Origin: Corynebacterium falsenii
GTDB lineage: Bacteria; Actinomycetota; Actinomycetes; Mycobacteriales; Mycobacteriaceae
Direction: 5' to 3'
DNA length: 64,000 bases
Assembly (NCBI RefSeq): GCF_020099275.1
Contig: NZ_CP083646.1
Location: 2,294,001 to 2,358,000, forward strand
Made by a program: the position numbers and the translations under genes. Under the pieces are notes generated by a model that saw only the letters and a program-made list of their open reading frames with translations, had not been told where the DNA came from and did not search any database. Below, one piece after another: positions 1 through 10,199 of the stretch (the stretch's first letter is position 1; each line of letters opens with the position of its first letter).

Positions 1-896
1 CCAACCTGACCGGCACCGGCATGGTGACGGCCTTCGCGAACTCCTCCTTCGAGGTGCTGGCGGGCATCGGCGTGTTCGCTACCCTGGGCTTCCTGGCCGC
101 ACGCTCCGGCGTGCCCGTGGACGAGGTTGCCTCCTCCGGCATCGGTCTGGCCTTCGTGGCCTTCCCGACAATCATCAACCAGATGCCCTTCGGTGAGCTC
201 TTTGGTGTGCTGTTCTTCGCATCGCTGTTCCTGGCCGGCGTGACCTCCCTGATCTCCATCATGGAAGTGGTCATCTCCGCTGTGAAGGACAAGCTGAACC
301 TCTCCCGCCCGGTTGCCGCTATCTCCATCGGTGGCGTCATGGCAATCGCGTCCATCCTGCTGTTCTCCACGACCACCGGCCTGATCACGCTGGACATCAT
401 GGACAAGTTCACCAACAATCTGGGCATCGTGTTCTGTGCGATTACCGCCACCGTGGTGGTTGGCTGGATCCTCGGCCGCCGCAGCGAGATCAACCAGCAC
501 CTCAACGCCGTGTCCTCCGTGCGCGTCGGTGGCCTGTGGCAGGCCTGCGTGTTCGTGATCACCCCGGCCGTGCTGGCATTCTTCCTCTTCCAGGAAGTAC
601 GCAACCTGCTGAACGAGCCCTACGAGGGCTACTCCACCGGCACGATCTTCCTGTTCGGCTGGCTGGTGCTCATCCTCATCGTGGTCGGCGCCATCCTGTG
701 GTCCATCGTTCCTTTCCGCGGCAACCAGATCCTCAACGGTCTGCCCAGCACCGACTACGGTGTACCGCCGAAGGGCCGCCCGAAGGGTGTGCCCAATCCC
801 CTGAGCTCCGCTACCAACACCGTGCCCGCCGGGGCTCCCGGCACCACGACTAATCCGACAGGCACAACCTCTCACTCTCAAGGAGATGATCACTAA
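1..896 (+). CDS. metP: Sodium:neurotransmitter symporter family transporter, MetP-like (3' part)
   Basis: The window opens inside this gene. The frame is open from base 3, so the 5' end lies upstream and the methionine at base 21 is internal. The visible ~298 residues hold several hydrophobic helices, and a stretch reading NSSFEVLAGIGVFATLGFLA, typical of the SNF/NSS sodium symporter family, which imports amino acids with Na+. After the last helix comes a Pro/Gly/Thr-rich tail of ~50 residues. The stop codon overlaps the start of a 57-residue single-helix protein. In Corynebacterium glutamicum the same pairing is MetP with small subunit MetS (methionine/alanine import), which is why this symbol is proposed. 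Substrate is inferred, family is clear. Confidence 0.8.
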   Translation, partial: NLTGTGMVTAFANSSFEVLAGIGVFATLGFLAARSGVPVDEVASSGIGLAFVAFPTIINQMPFGELFGVLFFASLFLAGVTSLISIMEVVISAVKDKLNLSRPVAAISIGGVMAIASILLFSTTTGLITLDIMDKFTNNLGIVFCAITATVVVGWILGRRSEINQHLNAVSSVRVGGLWQACVFVITPAVLAFFLFQEVRNLLNEPYEGYSTGTIFLFGWLVLILIVVGAILWSIVPFRGNQILNGLPSTDYGVPPKGRPKGVPNPLSSATNTVPAGAPGTTTNPTGTTSHSQGDDH

Positions 897-1069
897 TGAC
901 CGCTCCCGCAATCCTGCTGATGGTCCTGTTCATCCTCGTCATCTGGGGTGGATTGGTGGCCTCCGTCATCCTCCTCAGCAACAATGATGATGAAACTTCC
1001 GGCGAGCTCGGCAACGCCCCCGGCACCGACGATGAAACGTTGATGCACCAGGGCGCGGCAACAATGTAG
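896..1069 (+). CDS. metS: Small subunit of NSS symporter, MetS-like (57 aa)
   Basis: A 57-codon gene whose ATG shares one base with the upstream stop (TAATG), preceded by AGGAG at 881-885, so it is translationally coupled to the symporter. Residues ~4-28 form one hydrophobic helix (MVLFILVIWGGL inside it), followed by an acidic Asp/Glu-rich tail. NSS transporters of actinobacteria are often accompanied by such a MetS small subunit; in C. glutamicum MetS is required for MetP activity. A perfect terminator stem follows at 1105. Assignment rests on size, topology and position; sequence similarity could not be computed. Confidence 0.8.
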   Translation: MTAPAILLMVLFILVIWGGLVASVILLSNNDDETSGELGNAPGTDDETLMHQGAATM

Positions 1070-1104
1070 CCCGGCTGACCCAGTACACAAAACATCCACG
1101 CACT

Positions 1105-1140
1105 AAGAACCGCCGCCGAGACAACTCGGCGGCGGTTCTT
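1105..1140. terminator. Rho-independent-type terminator after metPS
   Basis: Perfect 16-bp stem AAGAACCGCCGCCGAG (1105-1120), ACAA tetraloop, complementary arm 1125-1140 ending GGTTCTTG. It closes the metPS operon. Confidence 0.85.
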
Positions 1141-1244
1141 GCATGGAGGTTAAGGAAGTCACCGTCCAAAGGCGCAGAATCCGCCCTGATTTCTCAGCCC
1201 CTCCCGTTGCTTATTTTCGGCCACCATAGTGCAGAATAGGAAGA

Positions 1245-3020
1245 ATGAGTCCACATCACGACAGCGGCACAAACCGCGGAAATCACAGCGACCGCGATTT
1301 CGCAGATTTCCTCGCAGGATCTGATCGCCTGGATCCCCAAGCCCAACTGCCGATTCCCGACGACCATAAGCAGAAGGTCCACCCTGCTGTATACACCGAG
1401 CCGTCAGAAACGGTCGGAAAGCTCGGCACGGCCTACGCCAGTGAGGTGAAGACCGCGCGGCAAACCACTGGTGACGCCGAACCTCTTGAGGATCAACCCG
1501 AACCGAGCAAAGCAAAGTCTGCCGTCGATGAAGATTTGCGGCCCGAACTTCGCGACCGCGCGGAAGTCATTGGCACCTCCGTTCGCTGGTTCGCAGGCTG
1601 GTGTGTTCGTTTCATCATTATGATTGCGGCCGCTTACCTCGCCGCCATGGCCTTCGGCAAGCTCTGGGCCGGAATCTTGCCCGTGGTGCTCTCCATCATC
1701 GTTTGTACCGTCCTGTGGCCGGTGGTTCGCTTCCTCCGCCAGAAGGCCAAGTTCCCTAAGGCTCTCGCTGTCCTCGTAACCATCCTCGGGTTCTTCGCCC
1801 TCATAGCCGGAGTCTTTGCCCTCATTGCTCCCGGCGCCGTGGACCAAAGTCGAACACTCATCAACCAGGCAAACGGCGGTGTTCGAACCATTCAGAACTG
1901 GCTACAAGGTCCCCCGCTGAACCTTCAGGAAAGTCAGTTCAACGATTATCTCGACCAGGCAACGAATTGGATTCAGAACAAATCCGGGGATATCGCTACA
2001 ACTGTCGCCACAGGTGCAGCCGAGACGGTATCGATGCTCGCTACGCTCCTGATCATGCTGGTCCTGACGTTCTTCTTCCTCAAGGATGGCGAGAACTTCT
2101 TGCCCATGGTTCGTCGAGTTACTGGCCGCCGCGTTGGCTGGCACCTTACCGAGGTTCTTACCCGCTGCTGGAACACCCTCGGCGGCTTCATCCGCACCCA
2201 GGCAATCGTCAGTCTCATCGACGCCTTCTTCATCGGACTAGGCCTGGTCATCCTGAACGTTCCCCTCGCCGGGGCCCTCGCCTTCCTTACTTTCTGCGGT
2301 GGCTTCATCCCAATTGTCGGCGCCTTCGTCGCCGGTACGCTCTCCGTCCTTGTGGCCCTTGTCGCTAATGGCTTTACGACGGCTCTGATCGTGCTCGCCA
2401 TCATCATTGCTGTACAGCAGCTCGAAGGAAACGTTCTCTCCCCCGTTCTTCAGTCCCGAGCAATGAACGTTCACGCCGTGATTATCTTGCTTGCCGTGAC
2501 ACTGGGCTCAGCGCTGTTCGGTATCGTGGGTGCCTTCTTGGCTGTTCCGACCGCAGCGATGTTGGCGGTTATCTTCCGTTACATGGGTGATCTCACCGAC
2601 CTGGCCACGGGTGAAAAGACCGCGGATGAAATCGCCTTCGCCACACGGGCAGGTTCGCTGACCGGCGAACAATCCGAGCAGGCTGCCCGCCGATGGCAGG
2701 CTCTCCGCAACAATGCGTTCCGCAACCTTCACGATGTTGCTCATTCGGACTCGGACAGTAACTCGGCTGATACCGGTTCGGCTGGTGTCGTTGGAACTGC
2801 GGACGCGATCGACGCCGCAGAATCAACCAATGCATCTGCGACCACATCGTCTGTCGTAGCAGCGGAGCGGGATGAGTCCGAGACCAGCACTACCCGAACC
2901 ATCACTCCCGAAGGTACATCCTCCGAAACCTCCCATCCACGCCATTCCACCGAAGACGATGAGCAACCTTCGGGTAGCAAACTTGGCAACATGCTCCGCC
3001 GCCTCCGCGGTAAAAGCTGA
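1245..3020 (+). CDS. AI-2E family transporter (PF01594-type permease)
   Basis: A 591-residue integral membrane protein. Residues ~1-105 are hydrophilic. Residues ~110-430 contain about seven hydrophobic helices interrupted by a soluble stretch, and include the characteristic late segment reading GGFIPIVGAFVAGTLSVLVAL. The last ~100 residues are Ser/Thr/Asp-rich, low-complexity and probably cytoplasmic. The family (named after E. coli TqsA) holds quorum-signal exporters but also Na+(Li+)/H+ antiporters, so the substrate is not predictable. The ATG is preceded by AGGAAG at 1237-1242. It stands alone between the metPS terminator and the next gene, 47 bases away. Confidence 0.85.
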   Translation: MSPHHDSGTNRGNHSDRDFADFLAGSDRLDPQAQLPIPDDHKQKVHPAVYTEPSETVGKLGTAYASEVKTARQTTGDAEPLEDQPEPSKAKSAVDEDLRPELRDRAEVIGTSVRWFAGWCVRFIIMIAAAYLAAMAFGKLWAGILPVVLSIIVCTVLWPVVRFLRQKAKFPKALAVLVTILGFFALIAGVFALIAPGAVDQSRTLINQANGGVRTIQNWLQGPPLNLQESQFNDYLDQATNWIQNKSGDIATTVATGAAETVSMLATLLIMLVLTFFFLKDGENFLPMVRRVTGRRVGWHLTEVLTRCWNTLGGFIRTQAIVSLIDAFFIGLGLVILNVPLAGALAFLTFCGGFIPIVGAFVAGTLSVLVALVANGFTTALIVLAIIIAVQQLEGNVLSPVLQSRAMNVHAVIILLAVTLGSALFGIVGAFLAVPTAAMLAVIFRYMGDLTDLATGEKTADEIAFATRAGSLTGEQSEQAARRWQALRNNAFRNLHDVAHSDSDSNSADTGSAGVVGTADAIDAAESTNASATTSSVVAAERDESETSTTRTITPEGTSSETSHPRHSTEDDEQPSGSKLGNMLRRLRGKS

Positions 3021-3067
3021 GACTCTGATTAGATAATTGGGATAAGTCAGCGAGGAAAGTAGCATTA

Positions 3068-3853
3068 GTGCCCGTGAGCGAAAGAAGACGTAACCGCCGA
3101 GAAGGCGCGCACGAGCGTAGGAAGCATGCGCGCCCCGCAGCGCGCTCCTCTGCCGCGCGACCGTCTGGCCGGTCTGCCGACCGGAGAAGCCTCTTCCCGG
3201 TCTGGGCGCCGCTTCTGGTCATGATCGCCGTGACGATCACGGGGCTCGTTCTCGGCATGAGCGAAAACACGGTCCCCGAGACGTTCTTCGTGTTGTTCGC
3301 CATCGCCGCCATTGTCTGCACCGTTTTGGTCGAGGCCCGCGGCCTGTTTATTACGGTCGCCGCTTTGCCCCTGTATTTCCTGCTGGGCACCCTGTTCGTG
3401 GGGTGGTTCTCGGCGGGGTCGACTGGGGCGAATAGTAAAAAGACGAAACTCATTACGTCGATTTATCCCACGGTTGATCACTTCATGTGGTTGCTGATCC
3501 CCTTTTTCATCGCGGTGGGTATCGGTATTTTCCGGTGGTGGAATTACCGCGAAAAGCTGGGCCGGGAGCAGGCTAAGGAAGCTCTTGCTCGACGCCGCCG
3601 CGCGGACGCTGACCGGAAGAATCGCGAAAGCTACTCACGCGTCCACAACCGCGCGGTCACCGGAGAGCGGGGTACATCCACCTCCCGCTCCGAATGGACC
3701 CCACGGGAGCAGGCGCAGGCTCGCGCAGAAAACCCCATCTCCCGCACACGGACTGTCGACGAATTGCGCGCCAGCGCCCAGCGTCGCCGGATGCCACTGC
3801 CCGAGCGCCGCAGCGCCCCGCGGAATTACATCTCCCACGATTCCGAATACTAG
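3068..3853 (+). CDS. DUF6542-type membrane protein
   Basis: A 261-residue protein starting with GTG, with AGGAAAG at 3053-3059 as ribosome binding site. The first ~40 residues are strongly Arg-rich, then four hydrophobic segments lie between residues ~46 and ~165, and the C-terminal ~90 residues are again charged (Arg/Glu-rich). This topology and the stretch PVWAPLLVMIAVTITGLVLG fit the DUF6542 family of mycobacteria and corynebacteria, where it commonly lies next to ispH. Function unknown. It converges on ispH with a shared terminator between them. Confidence 0.7.
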   Translation: MPVSERRRNRREGAHERRKHARPAARSSAARPSGRSADRRSLFPVWAPLLVMIAVTITGLVLGMSENTVPETFFVLFAIAAIVCTVLVEARGLFITVAALPLYFLLGTLFVGWFSAGSTGANSKKTKLITSIYPTVDHFMWLLIPFFIAVGIGIFRWWNYREKLGREQAKEALARRRRADADRKNRESYSRVHNRAVTGERGTSTSRSEWTPREQAQARAENPISRTRTVDELRASAQRRRMPLPERRSAPRNYISHDSEY

Positions 3854-3881
3854 CCACCGAGTACTTGAGCCAAGACCACTA

Positions 3882-3925
3882 CAGCCAGTGCCGCCTCACG
3901 AATAAACATGAGGCGGCACTGGCTG
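3882..3925. terminator. Bidirectional terminator between DUF6542 gene and ispH
   Basis: Perfect 17-bp inverted repeat CAGCCAGTGCCGCCTCA (3882-3898) with its complement at 3909-3925, followed by TTT on the plus strand. It sits between two convergent genes and can serve both. Confidence 0.8.
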
Positions 3926-3970
3926 TTTGAGTGCGCGGCAGTCATGCGCCGCATCAGTGTGTGATAGCGC

Positions 3971-4984
3971 TTAGCGGTTCGTCCGCGGCGGGCGCAGCTC
4001 GCGCGGCAGCGAGAAGATCAAATCCTCCGTTGCCGTGGTGACTTCCTCGACGTTCTCAAAGCCGTTGTCAGCCAGCAGCTCCAGCACGCCACGCACCAGA
4101 ATCTCCGGCACCGATGCTCCCGAGGTCACACCAACCTTGGTCACACCCTCCAGCCATTCCGGCTTCACCTGCTCGGCGTAATCCACCAAGTACGCGTTCT
4201 TCGTACCGTGCTGCAGCGCAACCTCCACCAGACGCTTCGAGTTAGAGGAGTTCTGGCTGCCCACCACGATCATGAGCTCCACCTTGGGGGCGATGGCCTT
4301 CACCGCCACCTGGCGGTTCTGCGTGGCGTAGCAAATGTCATCAGACGGCGGATCCTGGATCTCCGGGAACTTCTCCCGCAGCAACTTCACGGTAGCCATC
4401 GTCTCGTCCACACTCAACGTGGTCTGCGACAGCCAGATCAGCTTGGTGCCCTCGGGGAAGTCCAACGCGTCAACGTCTTCCTTACCGTCGACCAAGTGCA
4501 CCACGTCGGGGGCTTCCCCAGCGGTGCCCTCCACCTCTTCGTGGCCGTGGTGGCCGATGAGGATGATCTGGTAGCCCTGCTTGGCAAAACGTGTCACCTC
4601 GTGGTGCACCTTGGTGACGAGGGGGCATGTGGCGTCGAAAGTCTTCAGCTCCAGTTCCCGAGCCTGCTGGTGCACCATTGGGGAGACTCCGTGGGCGGAG
4701 AACACCACATTGGCGCCGCGGGGAACCTCCGTGGTCTCGTCCACGAAGATCACGCCCTGGTCCTCGAAAGTCTTGACCACGTGCTTGTTGTGCACGATTT
4801 CCTTGCGCACGTACAGGGGGCTGCCGAACTTCTCGAGCGCCTTTTCCACCGTCTCCACTGCGCGGTCCACGCCGGCGCAGTATCCACGGGGAGCGGCGAG
4901 CAAGACCTGCTTGTCGTTACCGGTGCCCACCGTGGGATTGTCGGTGGTCGTGGATGTCAGAGTATCGGTACTGGGCGTAGTCAT
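3971..4984 (-). CDS. ispH: 4-hydroxy-3-methylbut-2-enyl diphosphate reductase
   Basis: IspH/LytB, the [4Fe-4S] enzyme making IPP and DMAPP in the last step of the MEP isoprenoid pathway. The three cluster cysteines are seen in GYCAG (C36), DATCPL (C120) and DDICYATQ (C218), together with [16 protein letters not shown] and [10 protein letters not shown]. Length 337 aa is usual. I start it at the ATG at 4984 because TACAGT (4992-4997) ends exactly 7 bases upstream, a leaderless arrangement; an in-frame ATG 9 bases earlier lies within that -10 element. Divergent from xseA. Confidence 0.95.
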   Translation of the reverse strand: MTTPSTDTLTSTTTDNPTVGTGNDKQVLLAAPRGYCAGVDRAVETVEKALEKFGSPLYVRKEIVHNKHVVKTFEDQGVIFVDETTEVPRGANVVFSAHGVSPMVHQQARELELKTFDATCPLVTKVHHEVTRFAKQGYQIILIGHHGHEEVEGTAGEAPDVVHLVDGKEDVDALDFPEGTKLIWLSQTTLSVDETMATVKLLREKFPEIQDPPSDDICYATQNRQVAVKAIAPKVELMIVVGSQNSSNSKRLVEVALQHGTKNAYLVDYAEQVKPEWLEGVTKVGVTSGASVPEILVRGVLELLADNGFENVEEVTTATEDLIFSLPRELRPPRTNR

Positions 4985-5089
4985 GGGCACCACTGTAGTA
5001 GAAAAGTAGTGGAAGAAACGAACACTTATCCACAGGCTCCGGCGCGCGGGAGTAACCGTTGTCCACCTCAGTCTTTACAATGCTTAACC
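4985..5089. promoter_or_regulatory. Divergent ispH / xseA promoter region
   Basis: Two -10-like hexamers face outward: TACAGT (minus strand, 4997-4992) with 7 bases to the ispH ATG, and TACAAT (plus strand, 5076-5081) with 8 bases to the xseA ATG. Both genes are predicted to be leaderless or nearly so. Confidence 0.55.
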
Positions 5090-6448
5090 ATGGCATCCCA
5101 ACCGGCATCTCAACCGCCACCCAACTCGCACCAGGCGAACACCGCCGATTCGCCGTGGGCGGTCCACGAGCTGAACTCGAAGGTGAAGCAGTGGATCGAA
5201 CGGCTCGGGCACGTGTGGGTCGAAGGTCAGGTCACCCAGGTGAACATGAAGTCCACCTGGAAGTTGTCGTATGTGACGTTGCGGGACGTGGATCAGGAAA
5301 TGTCCATCCAGATCACCACCAGCACAGCCACCTTGCGGGATCTGCCCACGCCGCTGCGCAACGGCGATCGCGTGGTGATGTACGGCAAGCCTGCTTTCTA
5401 CGCGGGTCGTGGCACGTTCTCGCTGTGGGTCACGCGGATCCGCCCGGTGGGCGTGGGCGAGCTGCTGGCGCGCATCGAGCAATTGAAGCAGGCCTTGGCC
5501 GCCGAGGGCGTATTCGACCCGCGGTTGAAGTCCGCGCTGCCGTTCCTCCCCCACCGCGTGGGCCTAGTTACTGGCCGCGGCTCGGCGGCCGAGCGCGACG
5601 TGCTCTCTGTCGCGCAGGATCGCTGGCCACAGGTGCAGTTCGAGGTAATCAACACCGCCGTGCAGGGGCCCAACACTGTCCCTGAGGTCGTGCGGGCGTT
5701 GCAGACGTTGGAGGACGATCCGCGCGTGGATGTCATCATCGTCGCCCGCGGCGGAGGCTCTGTGGAGGATCTCCTGCCGTTTTCCGAGGAAGCACTCATC
5801 CGCCAGGTCTCGCGCATGCGCACGCCGGTGGTCTCGGCGATTGGCCACGAGCCGGATTCGCCACTGCTCGATAACGTTGCTGACCTGCGGGCCGCCACTC
5901 CGACCGACGCCGCCAAGCGCGTGGTTCCGGACGTGGTTGCCGAGCGGCAACTCATTGGTGAACTGCGCCAACGCAGCTCTGCGGCGCTGCGCGGCTGGGT
6001 CGCCTCCGAAAAGCGCAACCTTCAGCAGCTCTACTCCCGCCCGGCGATGGCCGACCCGATGCTGCCCGTCACCCGGCAGCAGGAGCTCATTGGCGAGGCA
6101 CTGCGGCGCAAGGACCGCGCGTTGGGCGTGACGGTGCGGGATATGCGCAACCAGATTTCCTCCCTCAAGGCGCAGGTCAATGCGCTGGGGCCGTCACAGA
6201 CGTTGGCTCGCGGCTATTCCATCGTTCAGGTCGTGCCCCGCGATGGCTCTGGTCCGCAGGTCGTGACCACGGTCGATGACGTGCAGCCGGGAAGCCAACT
6301 GCGGGTCCGCGTGCCCGATGGATCCGTGACAGCCGCGGCGATGGCTGTGCAAGCGGCGCCTGGTGGCGTCGATAAGAAAACAGATAGCAGCAACAGCAGA
6401 GAAAACGCAGACCAACCGGAAGCACCAGAAAGCGAAGGACAGCAGTAA
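5090..6448 (+). CDS. xseA: Exodeoxyribonuclease VII large subunit
   Basis: 452-residue XseA, catalytic subunit of exonuclease VII, which degrades single-stranded DNA processively. The N-terminal OB-fold domain begins near [20 protein letters not shown]; the nuclease domain carries [32 protein letters not shown] and [15 protein letters not shown], all family hallmarks. The frame stays open upstream for almost 300 more codons, but that stretch is antisense to ispH; the ATG at 5090 with the -10 TACAAT at 5076 fits the family N-terminus. The stop overlaps the xseB ATG (TAATG), giving translational coupling. Confidence 0.95.
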   Translation: MASQPASQPPPNSHQANTADSPWAVHELNSKVKQWIERLGHVWVEGQVTQVNMKSTWKLSYVTLRDVDQEMSIQITTSTATLRDLPTPLRNGDRVVMYGKPAFYAGRGTFSLWVTRIRPVGVGELLARIEQLKQALAAEGVFDPRLKSALPFLPHRVGLVTGRGSAAERDVLSVAQDRWPQVQFEVINTAVQGPNTVPEVVRALQTLEDDPRVDVIIVARGGGSVEDLLPFSEEALIRQVSRMRTPVVSAIGHEPDSPLLDNVADLRAATPTDAAKRVVPDVVAERQLIGELRQRSSAALRGWVASEKRNLQQLYSRPAMADPMLPVTRQQELIGEALRRKDRALGVTVRDMRNQISSLKAQVNALGPSQTLARGYSIVQVVPRDGSGPQVVTTVDDVQPGSQLRVRVPDGSVTAAAMAVQAAPGGVDKKTDSSNSRENADQPEAPESEGQQ

Positions 6449-6708
6449 TGAGTGAGCAGCAGAAGTTCCGCCCGATCGATCAGCTGAGCTACGAGGAGGC
6501 GCGCGATGAGCTCATCGAGGTGGTGCGGATTCTCGAACTCGGGCAGATGAGCTTGGATGAGTCGCTAAATTACTGGGAGCGCGGCGAGGAGCTGGCGGCG
6601 TATTGCGAGGACTACCTCAATGGGGCGTCGAGTCGCATTGAAAAAGCCCTGGCGCAGCGCGATCAGCGCAACCAGGGCGGTTCAAACTCCGGCGAGGCGG
6701 AGAACTAG
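6448..6708 (+). CDS. xseB: Exodeoxyribonuclease VII small subunit
   Basis: 86-residue XseB; several copies bind one XseA in exonuclease VII. The core [18 protein letters not shown] and the [16 protein letters not shown] helix are the recognisable small-subunit motifs. Its start codon shares a base with the xseA stop. It ends 9 bases from the convergent DUF4245 gene with no terminator visible between them. Confidence 0.95.
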   Translation: MSEQQKFRPIDQLSYEEARDELIEVVRILELGQMSLDESLNYWERGEELAAYCEDYLNGASSRIEKALAQRDQRNQGGSNSGEAEN

Positions 6709-6717
6709 ATAAGCAAG

Positions 6718-7296
6718 CTAGAGCTTCACGTTCGGTTCGATCGGCTTAGTCTCGGTGACCTTCTGTGCGGCGGTGCGCATCGTGTCCTCGGAGGCCAGAC
6801 CCTCGAGGATGAGGCGCACCTTGCCGGTGTCGGCGACCCAGATGGGGCGGACTTCGTCGTCACCCTTGAAGATGTGCCAGGTCAGACCGTCGATATCCTC
6901 GGATCCGGCCTCAGAGCGGACGGAATCATCGGGCTTCGTGGCGGCCTTGTAGTCGGCCTTGGTCTGCGTCAGCGACACGTACTGGTCGCCATCGACCACC
7001 CAGCCCACCAGGCTCGAGGGCTGCTGACCGACCATCACGCGGCGGGCCGAGTTGGTGACCCATCCCTCGGGCATCTGAGGGTTGCGGATCGGCATATTCA
7101 GGCCGCGCGCATCCATCTTGAGGATCGTATCGGCATCGACTTTCTGCACATTCGAGTTGGATTGCTCCGGGGGACCCGGGTTAAACGAACACAACCCGGT
7201 GAAACCCACCACCAAGAAAGTGGCCAGAAGAAGCACGCCCAGGGTCAGGACGATGTCTTTTGTGGACTGGAATGCGCGAGGCTTTTGGATTTGCAC
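6718..7296 (-). CDS. DUF4245 single-pass membrane protein
   Basis: 192-residue protein with one hydrophobic helix near the N-terminus (LTLGVLLLATFLVVGFTGLC) followed by an extracytoplasmic domain, as in the DUF4245 family (Rv1100-like) conserved beside glpX and xseAB in mycolate-containing actinobacteria. The frame is open for 28 codons further upstream, but GATAAT lies 6 bases before the GTG at 7296, so a leaderless start there is preferred. Function unknown. Confidence 0.75.
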   Translation of the reverse strand: MQIQKPRAFQSTKDIVLTLGVLLLATFLVVGFTGLCSFNPGPPEQSNSNVQKVDADTILKMDARGLNMPIRNPQMPEGWVTNSARRVMVGQQPSSLVGWVVDGDQYVSLTQTKADYKAATKPDDSVRSEAGSEDIDGLTWHIFKGDDEVRPIWVADTGKVRLILEGLASEDTMRTAAQKVTETKPIEPNVKL

Positions 7297-7403
7297 CCTC
7301 CCATTATCGCAGAAGGCCACCCGCACCTCCACATCCCTACACTTCCCTGCACTCCTCTGTACTTTTCTGTACATCCCCACCCTTCCCCGAACATCCCGCC
7401 AGT

Positions 7404-7419
7404 GCGTACCGGTGTACGC
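7404..7419. promoter_or_regulatory. Perfect inverted repeat upstream of glpX
   Basis: GCGTAC-CGGT-GTACGC, a 6-4-6 palindrome in the divergent space between the DUF4245 gene and glpX. Probable protein-binding site; the regulator cannot be named. Confidence 0.35.
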
Positions 7420-7585
7420 CCCGCAGTCACGTGAGCTGCGTGAGGCGCGGCGGTACCCCCGGTTATGTTGTGTTCTCCCCTGGTTGGGTGGGTTTATCCC
7501 CCCGCGCTGTTGCTAACAGTGGAACAATAAAAGGTGACCAAGTGTTGACCGCGCGGGCCTAGCCCCGGGCATGAAATGAAATGAG

Positions 7586-8632
7586 ATGGTGTGCATGTCC
7601 TCAGATTCCAACGTGGTACCTGCCGTATCCCCCAATCCCAGTGCTCCTGACCGTAACCTGGCCATGGAGCTGGTGCGCGTCACCGAGGCTGCTGCCCTGG
7701 CTTCCGGCAAGTGGGTCGGTCGCGGGCAGAAGGAATCCGGCGACGGTGCCGCAGTGGACGCTATGCGCCAGATGATTAACTCCGTTGAAATGGACGGCAT
7801 CGTTGTTATCGGCGAGGGCGAAAAGGATGAAGCCCCCATGCTGTTCAACGGCGAGCACGTGGGAACCGGCAACGGTCCCGCTGTTGACATCGCTGTAGAC
7901 CCGGTGGATGGCACCACCCTGATGGCCGAGGGTCGCCCGAACGCCATCTCCGTGATCGCCGCTGCCGAGCGCGGCTCCATGTACGATCCTTCCGCCGTGT
8001 TCTACATGGAGAAGATCGCCGTGGGCCCGGAGGCCGTTGGTGTGATCGACATTGAGGCCCCGGTGGAGCACAACGTCAAGGCCGTGGCCAAGGCCAAGGG
8101 CACCGTTCCCGGCGACATCACCGTGGTGGTGCTAGATCGCCCCCGTCACCACGACCTCATCCGCGACATCCGCGAGGCCGGCGCCAAGGTGCGCCTCATC
8201 GGTGACGGCGACGTGGCCGGTGCTGTGGCCGCAGCGCAGGATAACTCCACGAACTCGGTGGACATCATGATGGGCATCGGTGGCACCCCGGAGGGTGTCA
8301 TCACCGCGGCCGCCATGAAGTGCATGGGTGGTGAGATTCAGGGCAAGCTGTGGCCGAAGGACGAAGCCGAGCGCCAGAAGGCCATCGACGCAGGCCACGA
8401 TCTCACCCGCGTGCTGGGCACCAACGACTTGGTCAATTCCGAGCACTGCTACTTCGTTGCCACGGGCGTGACTAACGGCGACATGGTGCGCGGCGTGTCC
8501 TACATGCGCAACTCCGCCACGACCCGTTCGCTGGTCATGCGTTCGCGCTCCGGCACGATCCGCTTCATCGAGTCCCAGCACCAGCTGGCGAAGCTGCAGT
8601 CCTACTCCGTGCTGGACTACACGCGCAGCTAA
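7586..8632 (+). CDS. glpX: Class II fructose-1,6-bisphosphatase
   Basis: 348-residue GlpX, the main gluconeogenic FBPase of corynebacteria, hydrolysing fructose 1,6-bisphosphate to fructose 6-phosphate. Metal-binding and catalytic motifs of the Li+-sensitive phosphatase fold are present: [13 protein letters not shown] and [12 protein letters not shown], then [17 protein letters not shown] further on. A second in-frame ATG at 7595, with GAGATGG just upstream, may be the true start. The next gene is fumC, as in other actinobacteria. Confidence 0.95.
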   Translation: MVCMSSDSNVVPAVSPNPSAPDRNLAMELVRVTEAAALASGKWVGRGQKESGDGAAVDAMRQMINSVEMDGIVVIGEGEKDEAPMLFNGEHVGTGNGPAVDIAVDPVDGTTLMAEGRPNAISVIAAAERGSMYDPSAVFYMEKIAVGPEAVGVIDIEAPVEHNVKAVAKAKGTVPGDITVVVLDRPRHHDLIRDIREAGAKVRLIGDGDVAGAVAAAQDNSTNSVDIMMGIGGTPEGVITAAAMKCMGGEIQGKLWPKDEAERQKAIDAGHDLTRVLGTNDLVNSEHCYFVATGVTNGDMVRGVSYMRNSATTRSLVMRSRSGTIRFIESQHQLAKLQSYSVLDYTRS

Positions 8633-8693
8633 GCTGCACTAAGGCAGAGGGCCTCTGCAGCAACTCCCCGGTTGCGCGTAGTGGCCCCAGCAC

Positions 8694-8713
8694 CCACCGG
8701 CAACTTCCGGTGG
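8694..8713. other. Stem-loop between glpX and fumC
   Basis: CCACCGG-CAACTT-CCGGTGG, a perfect 7-bp stem 60 bases before fumC, following another small inverted repeat GCAGAGG/CCTCTGC at 8644-8658. No U-run follows, so this may be a weak terminator, a processing site or a fumC leader hairpin. Confidence 0.35.
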
Positions 8714-8772
8714 ATCTATGTACCTTTTGCAAAAACCTCTCAGCAACTCACAACAACGAAGGTGATCGTCAC

Positions 8773-10185
8773 ATGACCGAACAGAACGGCCAAGACTACC
8801 GCATCGAGCACGACACGATGGGCGAAGTTAAGGTGCCTGCCAAGGCACTGTGGCGCGCACAGACTCAGCGCGCTGTGGAGAACTTCCCCATCTCCGACCG
8901 CCCCCTGGAGGCCGCTCAGATCCGCGCCATGGGTCTGCTGAAGGCAGCCTGCGCCCAGGTCAACAAGGACCGCGGCCTGCTCACCGACGAGCAGGCAGAT
9001 GCCATCATCTCCGCCGCCAAGGAAATCGCCGACGGCAAGCACAACGATGAGTTCCCCATCGACGTGTTCCAGACCGGCTCCGGCACCTCCTCCAACATGA
9101 ACACCAACGAGGTCATCGCCTCCATCGCCAAGAACAACGGCGTTGAGGTGCACCCCAACGACCACGTGAACATGGGCCAGTCCTCCAACGACACCTTCCC
9201 CACCGCAACCCACGTTGCGGCCACCGAAGCTGCCGTCAACGACCTGATCCCCGGCCTTAAGGTGCTGCACACCTCCCTGAAGAACAAGTCCAAGGAGTGG
9301 GAGACGGTTGTGAAGTCCGGCCGTACCCACCTCATGGACGCCGTGCCGGTCACCCTCGGACAGGAGTTCTCCGGCTACGCCCGCCAGATCGAGCTCGGCA
9401 TCGAGCGCGTTGAAGCCACCCTGCCCCGCCTGGGCGAGCTGCCCATCGGCGGCACCGCAGTGGGCACCGGCCTGAACACCCCCGCCGACTTCGGCGCGAA
9501 GGTCACCGAAGAGCTGAAGAAGCTCACCGGCGTGGAGCAGCTCCAGGAGGCCCACAACCACTTCGAGGCTCAGGCTAACCGCGATGCCCTCGTAGAGTTC
9601 TCCGGCGCCATGCGCACCATCGCTGTGTCCCTCAACAAGATCGCCAACGACATCCGCTGGATGGGCTCCGGCCCGCTGACCGGCCTGGGCGAGATCCACC
9701 TGCCGGACCTGCAGCCGGGCTCCTCCATCATGCCGGGCAAGGTCAACCCCGTGCTGTGCGAGACCGCAACCCAGGTTGCCGCACAGGTTGTGGGCAACGA
9801 TGCTGCTGTGGCCTTCGGTGGCGCACAGGGCGCTTTCGAGCTCAACGTCTTCATCCCGATGATGGCCCGCAACGTGCTCGAGTCCGCAAAGCTCCTGGCC
9901 AACACCGCCCGCGTGTTCGCTGAGAAGCTGGTGGACGGCATCGAGCCGAACGCCGACCGCATGAAGGAACTGGCTGAGTCCTCCCCGTCCATCGTGACCC
10001 CGCTGAACTCCGCCATCGGCTACGAAAACGCCGCCAAGGTCGCCAAGACCGCTCTGAAGGAAGGCAAGACCATCCGCCAGACCGTTATCGACCTGGGCTT
10101 CGTGGACGGCGACAAGCTCACCGAGGAAGAGCTGGACAAGCGCCTCGACGTGCTGGCTATGGCCAACACCGACCGCGACAAGTAA
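8773..10185 (+). CDS. fumC: Fumarate hydratase class II
   Basis: 470-residue oxygen-stable fumarase of the TCA cycle, interconverting fumarate and malate. The fumarase/aspartase signature [11 protein letters not shown] lies at about residues 315-325, with [15 protein letters not shown] near residue 100 and [17 protein letters not shown] near 180. I start at the ATG at 8773, which has AAGG at 8759-8762 and matches family N-termini, rather than at an in-frame ATG 21 codons earlier. A strong terminator follows. Confidence 0.96.
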   Translation: MTEQNGQDYRIEHDTMGEVKVPAKALWRAQTQRAVENFPISDRPLEAAQIRAMGLLKAACAQVNKDRGLLTDEQADAIISAAKEIADGKHNDEFPIDVFQTGSGTSSNMNTNEVIASIAKNNGVEVHPNDHVNMGQSSNDTFPTATHVAATEAAVNDLIPGLKVLHTSLKNKSKEWETVVKSGRTHLMDAVPVTLGQEFSGYARQIELGIERVEATLPRLGELPIGGTAVGTGLNTPADFGAKVTEELKKLTGVEQLQEAHNHFEAQANRDALVEFSGAMRTIAVSLNKIANDIRWMGSGPLTGLGEIHLPDLQPGSSIMPGKVNPVLCETATQVAAQVVGNDAAVAFGGAQGAFELNVFIPMMARNVLESAKLLANTARVFAEKLVDGIEPNADRMKELAESSPSIVTPLNSAIGYENAAKVAKTALKEGKTIRQTVIDLGFVDGDKLTEEELDKRLDVLAMANTDRDK

Positions 10186-10199
10186 GTCCACTCGCACAC

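Noticed and set aside
4208..5089. Upstream extension of the xseA frame
   Set aside because: Antisense to ispH; the family N-terminus and promoter fit the ATG at 5090.
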